DNA of 20,546 bases, taken from positions 1 to 20,546 of the forward strand of contig MNJC01000007.1 of the NCBI GenBank assembly GCA_001920085.1, given 5' to 3'. The DNA is from Actinobacteria bacterium 13_1_20CM_4_69_9 (GTDB lineage Bacteria > Actinomycetota > Thermoleophilia > Gaiellales > Gaiellaceae). Position numbers and translations under genes: made by a program. This document shows positions 15,451 through 20,546 of this stretch, piece by piece (the stretch's first letter is position 1; every line of letters begins with the position of its first letter). The notes under the pieces are model-generated. The model ran no database searches. It was not told where the DNA came from and saw only the letters and a list, made by a program, of their open reading frames with translations.

Positions 15451-16220
15451 GACCGTCGCAGTCGTCGTCCCGGCGTACGACGAGGAGGAGCTCGTCGCGA
15501 CCACGATCAGGGGCGTGCCGGCGTTCGTCGACAGGATCTTCGTCGTCGACGACGCGTCGCGCGACCGGACCGCGACCGTGGCTCGCGCGGCCGGAGACGG
15601 CCGCGTCGAGGTGATCGCGCACGAGCGCAACGCGGGCGTCGGCGCCGCGATCGTCACCGGCTACCACCGCGCGGTGGCGGAGGGCCTCGACGTCACCTGC
15701 GTGATGGCCGCCGACAACCAGATGGACCCCGCTGACCGTCGCCGACTCGCAGTCGGGCTACACCGCGGCGAGCCGGGAGATCCTCGAGCAGCTCGACCTC
15801 GACCGCATCTATCGCGGTTACGGATTCCCGAACGACATGCTCGTGCACCTGAACGTCTGGAACGCGCGCGTGCGCGACATCCCGTCGCGGCCGGTGTACG
15901 GCGTGGGCGAGCGCTCCGGGATCAAGATCCGCAAAGTCGTCCCGCGGATCTCGTGGCTGCTGTTGAAGGGCTTTTTCTGGCGGATGCGCGAGAAGTACGT
16001 CATCCGTGACTTCCATCCGCTCGTCTTCTTCTACGCGCTCGGCTTCCTCATGACGTTTCTCGGCCTCGGGCTCGGGATCGCCGAGGTCGTGCTGCGCATC
16101 ATGGGCAACGCAGTCTCGGTCGGCACGGTGGTGCTCGTTGCGTTGCTGCTGATCTTCGGCTCGCAATTCACGCTCTTTGCGATGTGGTTCGACATGGAGT
16201 CGAACAAGGAGCTGCGCTGA
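15437..16220 (+). pseudogene. GT2 polyprenol-phosphate-sugar-synthase-like transferase with frame-changing internal deletion
   Basis: The GTG at 15437 (14-nt overlap with the Wzz-like gene, GGGAG 10 nt upstream) starts a DPM1/GtrB-like GT2: VAVVVPAYDEEELVATTIRGVP, FVVDDASRDRTATVA, NAGVGAAIVTGYHRA, then the donor motif ADNQMDPAD (D93, D97). After that the frame becomes Arg-rich and runs out of family sequence to a stop at 16009. In another frame, from about 15732 to 16220, the conserved second half appears: VADSQSGYTAASREIL, GFPNDMLVHLNVWNARVRD, VYGVGERSGIKI, KYVIRDFHPLVFFYALGFL, and two C-terminal membrane helices. Perhaps 60-80 residues that normally join these halves are absent. As written it cannot make a whole enzyme. 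Confidence 0.78.
16206..16211 (+). promoter_or_regulatory. ribosome binding site (AAGGAG) for the YCII-domain gene
   Basis: AAGGAG lies 8 nt before the ATG at 16220. It is one of the few canonical Shine-Dalgarno sequences in the window and fixes the start of the 109-aa protein. It lies within the last codons of the upstream GT2 gene. Confidence 0.6.
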
Positions 16221-16549
16221 TGGCCGAATGGATCTACTTCCTCCACCCACCGCGCGAGAACTTCGCGGAGACGATGACGGACGAAGAGCGTGAGGTGTGG
16301 GGCGTGCACTTCGAGCGTTTTCAGCGGTTGCTGGAAGCAGGCGTGATCGTGCTGGTCGGCCCGACGCTCGGGCCGGTCAACACCGGCATCGCCATCTTCG
16401 AGGCGCCCGACGAAGCGGCGGCGCGGAAGCTCATGGAAGAGGATCCCGTCGTCGCCGGCGGGTACGCAAGAGGCGAGCTACGGCCGTTCCGCATCTCGTT
16501 GTTGCGCGGTCGCGACGACGCCGACAGCAGTCGTGTAAAGCCCTCGTAA
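16220..16549 (+). CDS. YCII-related domain protein
   Basis: 109 aa, ATG sharing one base with the preceding stop (TGATG) and preceded by AAGGAG. The sequence fits the small YCII/YciI fold: a beta strand (AEWIYFLHP), a helix with the conserved His (VHFERFQRLLEAG, H30), VLVGPT, a second strand GIAIFEAPD, and the characteristic EEDPVVAGGYARGELRPF (D75-P76). Family members are small dimeric alpha-beta barrels, some acting as lyases or dehalogenases and many of unknown role. It is the last gene of the glycan operon; its function there is not evident, and it may simply be a passenger. Confidence 0.85.
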   Translation: MAEWIYFLHPPRENFAETMTDEEREVWGVHFERFQRLLEAGVIVLVGPTLGPVNTGIAIFEAPDEAAARKLMEEDPVVAGGYARGELRPFRISLLRGRDDADSSRVKPS

Positions 16550-16551
16550 AG
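16535..16551 (+). repeat. tandem GTAAAG direct repeat (11-bp period)
   Basis: GTAAAG occurs at 16535-16540 and again at 16546-16551, separated by CCCTC, so the copies are one helical turn apart. They lie 28-44 nt upstream of the -10 box of the UDP-xylose synthase gene and overlap the stop codon of the YCII gene. The geometry is like an activator or repressor half-site pair, but part of it is coding and chance cannot be excluded. Confidence 0.3.
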
Positions 16552-16578
16552 TCTGCGGCTGCCTTCGGAGGCCATGGG

Positions 16579-16584
16579 TAGAGT
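16579..16584 (+). promoter_or_regulatory. -10 box (TAGAGT) for the UDP-xylose synthase gene
   Basis: TAGAGT (TANNNT) is followed by 7 nt and the ATG at 16592, again matching leaderless spacing. No good -35 is present. The box lies inside the extra codons that an alternative ATG at 16574 would add, which supports 16592 as the true start. Confidence 0.45.
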
Positions 16585-16591
16585 CCGGCCA

Positions 16592-17530
16592 ATGCCCACA
16601 GCCGTCGTGACCGGCGGGGCCGGCTTCCTCGGCTCCCATCTCTGCGACTTCCTCGTGGAACGCGACTTTCGCGTCATCTGCATCGACAACCTCGACACGG
16701 GGTCGCTCCAGAACGTCGAGCACCTGCGCGGCGACAACTTCGAGTTCGTCAACCACGACGTGACGGAGTACATCGAGATCGACGGAGAGGTCGACTTCAT
16801 CTACCACCTTGCAGCGCTTGCAAGCCCGATCGACTACCTGCGCATGCCGCTCCACTCGCTCAAGGTCGGTTCCTACGGGACGCATCACGCGCTCGGGCTC
16901 GCGAAGTGGAAGCGCGCGCGTTTCCTGCTCGCGTCGACGAGCGAGGTCTACGGCGACCCTCAGGTGCACCCCCAGCCCGAGACGTACTGGGGGAACGTGA
17001 ATCCCATCGGCCCGCGCGGCGTGTACGACGAGGCGAAGCGCTACGGGGAGGCCCTGACGATGGCGTACCACGGGCAGCAGGGCGTCGACACCGCGATCGT
17101 CCGCATCTTCAACACGTACGGGCCGCGGATGCGTCCGAACGACGGGCGCGCGGTTCCCACGTTTGTCAGGCAGGCGTTGGAGGGCAAGCCCCTGACCGTG
17201 TTCGGCGACGGGAGCCAGACCCGCAGCTTCTGCTACGTGGACGACCTGATCCGCGGTGTCGTCGCGCTGGCCGAGTCGGGCGAGCACCTGCCGGTGAACC
17301 TCGGCAATCCGAGCGAGTTCACCCTCAACGAGCTCGCCGAGACGGTGCTGCGCGTGACGGGCTCCAAGAGCGAGATCGTCCACGAAGCGCTGCCGGTCGA
17401 CGACCCGCAGGTGCGCCAGCCGGACATCACGCGTGCGAAGCAGCTCCTCGAATGGGAGCCCGAGATCCAGCTCGAGGAGGGACTGAAGCGCATGCTGCCG
17501 AGCTTCGGACGGGAGCCGGTCGTTGCATAG
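16592..17530 (+). CDS. uxs: UDP-glucuronate decarboxylase (UDP-xylose synthase)
   Basis: 312 aa from the ATG at 16592. An in-frame ATG at 16574 would add six residues, but homology to the SDR family begins at TAVVTGGAGFLGSHL (G8-G9-A-G11-x-x-G14). UXS-specific features are the ASPIDY block (78-82), the block from TSEVYGDPQVHPQPE to TYWGNVNPIGPRGVYDEAKR (S117, Y145, K149), and the MRPNDGRAVPTFVRQAL region. The enzyme oxidises and decarboxylates UDP-glucuronate to UDP-xylose using NAD in the cytosol. It would draw on the same substrate pool as the upstream epimerase. The gene opens a separate small unit with the secreted hydrolase, whose start overlaps its stop by 8 nt. Confidence 0.93.
   Translation: MPTAVVTGGAGFLGSHLCDFLVERDFRVICIDNLDTGSLQNVEHLRGDNFEFVNHDVTEYIEIDGEVDFIYHLAALASPIDYLRMPLHSLKVGSYGTHHALGLAKWKRARFLLASTSEVYGDPQVHPQPETYWGNVNPIGPRGVYDEAKRYGEALTMAYHGQQGVDTAIVRIFNTYGPRMRPNDGRAVPTFVRQALEGKPLTVFGDGSQTRSFCYVDDLIRGVVALAESGEHLPVNLGNPSEFTLNELAETVLRVTGSKSEIVHEALPVDDPQVRQPDITRAKQLLEWEPEIQLEEGLKRMLPSFGREPVVA
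17511..17515 (+). promoter_or_regulatory. ribosome binding site (GGGAG) deciding the TTG start of the hydrolase gene
   Basis: GGGAG is 7 nt upstream of TTG 17523. With the signal peptide beginning immediately after that TTG, this supports the unusual start codon. It lies inside the end of the UDP-xylose synthase gene. Confidence 0.5.
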
Positions 17531-18644
17531 ACGCCTCGGGGTCTTCGCAGCGATCGTTCTCTTCGCTGCGTCATTGAGCGTGCCTGCCGCGCAGGCGAAG
17601 AACCACATGCTCGTCGGCATGCAGGACGACGCGATGGTGCTGTCCGGCAACCCGGACTTCACGTTCAAGACGCTGAAGCAGCTGCGCGTGCAGATCGTCC
17701 GCGTGAACCTGAACTGGAACCTGGTTGCGAAGAGACGGCCGGCGCATCCGCAGGATCCGGCCGATCCGGCCTACGACTGGGCTCTCTACGACCGCGCCGT
17801 TCGTTTCGCCGGGCAGAACGGGATGCAGGTGCTGATGACGATCCTGTTCGTCCCGTCATGGGCGAACGGCGGCAAGCCGAAGAACGTGCCGCCCAGCAAC
17901 TACAACGACTTGCGCAACTTCGCCTACGCCGCGGCGGAGCGCTACAGCGGCCACTACATCCCCAACACCGACCGCTTCGACGAGACGTACCTGCCGGCGG
18001 TGAAGTACTGGCTCGCCTGGAACGAGCCCAACAACCCGAACTGGTTGAAGCAGACGTCAGGGGGGCGCTTCGTCAGTCCCCGCTATTACGCGAGGATCTG
18101 CACGTCGATCTACCAGGGCGTGCACTTCACGAACTTCGCCGGGGAGAAGGTCGGGTGCGGCGCGACCGGGCCGCGCGGGAACAACCAGGCGCGCTCCTCT
18201 CGGCCGTCGATGTCGCCAGTGGCCTTCATGACGGCGGCGAAGAAGGCGGGTCTGCGCAGCCTCGACGCGTACTCCCACCATCCGTACTACGGCCGCCCGA
18301 GCGAGACGCCGCGCACGAGGCCGGGCGGCAACGCGATCGAGCTCGGGAACATCAACACGCTGATCGCTGCGGTCAACAAGCTCTGGGGCAAGAAGCGGAT
18401 CTGGATCACCGAGTACGGGTGGCAGACGCCTCCGGACCGCATCTTCGGCGTCTCCTACGCGCGGCAGGCGGCATACGTGCGGCAGTCGTTCGCAATCGCG
18501 CGACGGAATCCGCGCATCGACCTGATGGTGTGGTTCATCCTGCGCGACGACACCAATCTCGGCATCGGCTGGCAGTCGGGGATGCTCACCTCACGGGGCA
18601 ACCGCAAGCCGGCCTTCGGCGTCTTCGCGCGCCTGCCTCACTGA
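17523..18644 (+). CDS. secreted glycoside-hydrolase-like protein (clan GH-A, TIM barrel)
   Basis: 373 aa, TTG start with GGGAG 7 nt upstream. Residues 1-25 form a Sec signal peptide: two Arg, the hydrophobic core VFAAIVLFAASLSV, and a likely cleavage after AQA. The mature part has beta-alpha barrel landmarks in order: VQIVRVNLNWNLV, GMQVLMTILFVPSWA, the acid/base Glu in WLAWNEPNNP (E168), LDAYSHHPYYG, and the nucleophile Glu in RIWITEYGWQT (E297), followed by VWFILRDD. Such proteins are related to GH5/GH39-type enzymes. It would act outside the membrane. Beside polysaccharide synthesis genes it may trim, release or degrade the polymer, like lyases and hydrolases of other EPS loci. The exact GH family and substrate are not certain. 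Confidence 0.85.
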   Translation: MHRRLGVFAAIVLFAASLSVPAAQAKNHMLVGMQDDAMVLSGNPDFTFKTLKQLRVQIVRVNLNWNLVAKRRPAHPQDPADPAYDWALYDRAVRFAGQNGMQVLMTILFVPSWANGGKPKNVPPSNYNDLRNFAYAAAERYSGHYIPNTDRFDETYLPAVKYWLAWNEPNNPNWLKQTSGGRFVSPRYYARICTSIYQGVHFTNFAGEKVGCGATGPRGNNQARSSRPSMSPVAFMTAAKKAGLRSLDAYSHHPYYGRPSETPRTRPGGNAIELGNINTLIAAVNKLWGKKRIWITEYGWQTPPDRIFGVSYARQAAYVRQSFAIARRNPRIDLMVWFILRDDTNLGIGWQSGMLTSRGNRKPAFGVFARLPH

Positions 18645-18651
18645 GCGCAGC

Positions 18652-18680
18652 TTGAATCGCCGTGCCCGTGGGTTGACAAT
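18652..18680 (+). promoter_or_regulatory. promoter of the LAL-type regulator gene (TTGAAT-17-GACAAT)
   Basis: TTGAAT (18652-18657) and GACAAT (18675-18680) are separated by 17 nt, and GACAAT ends 6 nt before the GTG at 18687, again suggesting a leaderless message. An imperfect inverted repeat, CCCGTGG (18665-18671) and CCGCGGG (18681-18687), brackets the -10 and could be an operator. The gap (18645-18686) is only 42 nt and contains no obvious terminator for the upstream gene. Confidence 0.5.
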
Positions 18681-18686
18681 CCGCGG

Positions 18687-20546
18687 GTGACACGCGGCGC
18701 CGCGGTTGCCGAGACCCCGCCGAGGGCGGAGCTGCTCGAGCGGTCCGACCAGCTGTCGGCGCTCCGCGAGAGCCTCGACTCGGTCGCGGCCGAAGGCAGC
18801 GGTCGCCTGGCGCTCGTGCGAGGCGAGGCCGGGGTCGGCAAGACGGCGTTGCTCAGGCGCTTCCGCGTGGACCGAGCCGGAGCAGTGCGCATTCTCTGGG
18901 GAAACTGCGACCCGCTGTTCACGCCGCGCCCGCTCGGTCCGTTGTTCGCCCTTCCCGAGCTACGGGACGTCGTCGCGCGCGACGTGCTGCCGCACGAGGT
19001 CGTCTCTGCGCTCGTCGACGAGCTGCGGCGCCCGGCGCCGACCGTCTTCGTGCTCGAGGACCTCCACTGGGCCGACGAGGCGACGCTTGACGTGCTGAGG
19101 CTGCTCTGCCGCAGGCTGGAGACGTTTCCTGCGCTCGTCGTCGGGACGTTCCGCGACGACGAGCTCGACCGCGCCCCGCTCCTGAGGATCGTCCTCGGCG
19201 AGCTGGGCACGAGCGAGCGGACTTCACGCCTGAAGCTCACACCCCTCTCGCCCGCCGCCGTGGCGACGCTCGCGCAACCCCACGGCCTCGACGAGGTCGA
19301 GCTGTATCGGAAGACCGGCGGGAACCCGTTCTTCGTGGTCGAGGCGATCGCCGCGGGCACCGACGAGATCCCGGACACGGTTCGGGACGCGGTGTTCGCG
19401 CGCCAGGCCCAGCTCAGCCCGGCGGCGAAAGACCTGCTCGGCGTCGTCGCCGTGGTGCCGCCGCAGGCCGAGCTCTGGCTGCTCGAGACGCTCGTCGGCG
19501 ACGGCATCGGCGCTCTCGACGAGTGCCTCGCCTCCGGGATGCTGAGGGTCGAGGCCGGCGGCGTCGCTTTTCGCCACGAGCTCGCACGCCTCGCCGTGGA
19601 GGAGTCGGCGAACCCCACCCGGAAGCTCGAGCTGCACGGGAGAGCTCTCGCCGCGCTCGCAAGCCGCCCCGAGACGGCCCACGACGTGGCGCGCCTGGCG
19701 CACCACGCAGAGGCGGCGCGCGATGTCGACGCGGTGCTGCGCTACGCCCCGGCTGCAGGCGCACGCTCGTCCGCGCTCGGCGCGTATCGCGAGGCCGCTG
19801 CCCAGTACGCGCGCGCGCTGCGCTTCGGCGACCGGCTCGAGGCCGCGCAGCGCGCCGAGCTGTTGGAGCTCCGTTCGCGCGCGTGCTATCTGACCGATCA
19901 ATACGACGAGGGGATCGCGGCGCTCGAGCAGGCGGTCGAGCTGCGACGCTCCGTCGGCGACGAGCTCAAAGCAGGCGACGATCTGCGTATCCTGGCCGAG
20001 TTCCTCTGGTGCCCGGGGCGCGTCGCCGAGGCCGAACGGCGCGCGACCGAAGCCGTCGAGGTGCTCGAGCAGCTGCCGCCCGGGCGCGAGCTGGCCGCCG
20101 CTTACGCCAAGCGCGCCTTTCTGTGCACCTGCGGCGCGCGTTCGGAGGAGGGACGCGAATGGGCCACGCGCGCACTGGCGATCGCCGAGCCGTTCGGAGA
20201 CGACGAGATCGCGGTCGAGGCATACGCGAGGCTGACCGAGTTCGACGGCACCGTCGGCCTCGAACGAGGCCTGGAACGCGCTCGCAAGGCGGGTTTCTCG
20301 GAGCTGGTTGCCAACCGGTACGTCCCGCTCGCATTCGTTGCGGTGGAGGAGCATCGCCACGCCGACGCGACCCGCTGGCTCGATGAGGGAATCGCCTACT
20401 GCAGCGAGCGGGGCTTCGAGCTGTTCCGCCTGTACCTGCTCGCGGCCCGCGCGCGACTCGAGCTCAACCTGGGGCATTGGGGCGAGGCGGCGGAGACGGC
20501 CGCCAACGTGCTGCGCGTTCCGCGCACGTCGATCTCGCCGCGCATC
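18687..20546 (+). CDS. LAL/MalT-like AAA ATPase regulator (3' end outside window)
   Basis: The frame is open from GTG 18687 to the window end (620 codons, no stop). Near the start is ELLERSDQLSALRESLD, the usual lead-in of these STAND ATPases. Walker A is GEAGVGKT (46-53), Walker B is VFVLEDLHWAD (120-130), and VVGTFRDDEL and TGGNPFFVVEAI are the conserved sensor and winged-helix-linker blocks. From about residue 330 the sequence is a series of alpha-helical TPR-like repeats (AAAQYARALRFGD, YDEGIAALEQAVELRR, AERRATEAVEVLEQL). Full-length members end in a LuxR-type helix-turn-helix, expected beyond the window. The family works as an ATP-dependent, ligand-responsive transcription activator in the cytosol. 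Whether it controls the glycan locus or a downstream neighbour is not shown. Confidence 0.88.
   Translation, partial: MTRGAAVAETPPRAELLERSDQLSALRESLDSVAAEGSGRLALVRGEAGVGKTALLRRFRVDRAGAVRILWGNCDPLFTPRPLGPLFALPELRDVVARDVLPHEVVSALVDELRRPAPTVFVLEDLHWADEATLDVLRLLCRRLETFPALVVGTFRDDELDRAPLLRIVLGELGTSERTSRLKLTPLSPAAVATLAQPHGLDEVELYRKTGGNPFFVVEAIAAGTDEIPDTVRDAVFARQAQLSPAAKDLLGVVAVVPPQAELWLLETLVGDGIGALDECLASGMLRVEAGGVAFRHELARLAVEESANPTRKLELHGRALAALASRPETAHDVARLAHHAEAARDVDAVLRYAPAAGARSSALGAYREAAAQYARALRFGDRLEAAQRAELLELRSRACYLTDQYDEGIAALEQAVELRRSVGDELKAGDDLRILAEFLWCPGRVAEAERRATEAVEVLEQLPPGRELAAAYAKRAFLCTCGARSEEGREWATRALAIAEPFGDDEIAVEAYARLTEFDGTVGLERGLERARKAGFSELVANRYVPLAFVAVEEHRHADATRWLDEGIAYCSERGFELFRLYLLAARARLELNLGHWGEAAETAANVLRVPRTSISPRI

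Noticed and set aside
15737..16009. Second part of the 190-codon frame after the GT2 donor motif as a real protein end
   Set aside because: It is Arg/Ala/Pro-rich with no GT2 features, while the overlapping frame to 16220 holds conserved family sequence and membrane helices.
18673..18701. TTGACA at 18673-18678 read as a -35 element
   Set aside because: At 17 nt downstream there is only GGCGCC, inside the coding region. Reading GACAAT as the -10, with TTGAAT 17 nt upstream, fits better.
1..20546. CRISPR arrays, tRNA/rRNA genes, insertion sequences, phage genes, toxin-antitoxin pairs
   Set aside because: No tandem spaced repeats, cloverleaf-like segments, transposase or integrase motifs, or paired small genes were found; coding sequence fills almost the entire window.

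Overview
The window is about 20.5 kb of very GC-rich, almost gap-free bacterial DNA. It is best read as a cell-surface polysaccharide (exopolysaccharide or capsule) biosynthesis locus from a high-GC actinobacterium. The grounds are the heavy GC bias at third codon positions, frequent GTG and TTG starts, several starts lying 6-7 nt behind a TANNNT-type -10 box (leaderless style), and a large LuxR/LAL-type ATPase. Thermoleophilia (Gaiellales/Solirubrobacterales-like) is my guess at the class; that is inference, not proof.

Layout: 1-2237 (+) holds the tail of one GT4 glycosyltransferase and two complete ones. 2194-3581 (-) holds a SAM methyltransferase and a GT2 glycosyltransferase. 3600-5473 (+) holds a GT2 and a GT4 enzyme. 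5457-8013 (-) holds a polytopic GT-C (ArnT/PMT-like) transferase and a GT4 gene that has lost an internal piece. 8082-10316 (+) is an orphan PAS/GAF sensor histidine kinase. 10341-16549 (+) is a tightly overlapping run: WcaI/WbuB-like GT4, GT-C transferase, ATP-grasp ligase, UDP-sugar epimerase, Wzz-like chain-length protein, a GT2 of the polyprenol-phosphate-sugar synthase type (also broken by an internal deletion), and a YCII-domain protein. 16592-18644 (+) is UDP-glucuronate decarboxylase (UDP-xylose synthase) followed by a secreted clan GH-A glycosidase-like protein. 18687 to the window end (+) is an incomplete LAL-type AAA ATPase regulator.

Together the genes could supply UDP-xylose and an epimerised UDP-sugar, build a repeat unit with many GT2/GT4 enzymes, use lipid-linked sugars through GT-C enzymes, set chain length with the Wzz-like protein, and trim or release glycan with the secreted hydrolase. 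A priming transferase, Wzx flippase and Wzy polymerase are not seen and may lie outside the window.

The most notable observations are: (i) two glycosyltransferase genes with frame-changing internal deletions that leave clear N- and C-terminal family sequence on either side; (ii) an 18-nt divergent gap whose two -10 boxes overlap on opposite strands, each placed for leaderless translation; and (iii) the same -10-to-start geometry at several other gene starts. No RNA gene, insertion sequence, CRISPR array or intergenic stretch over 70 nt was seen.
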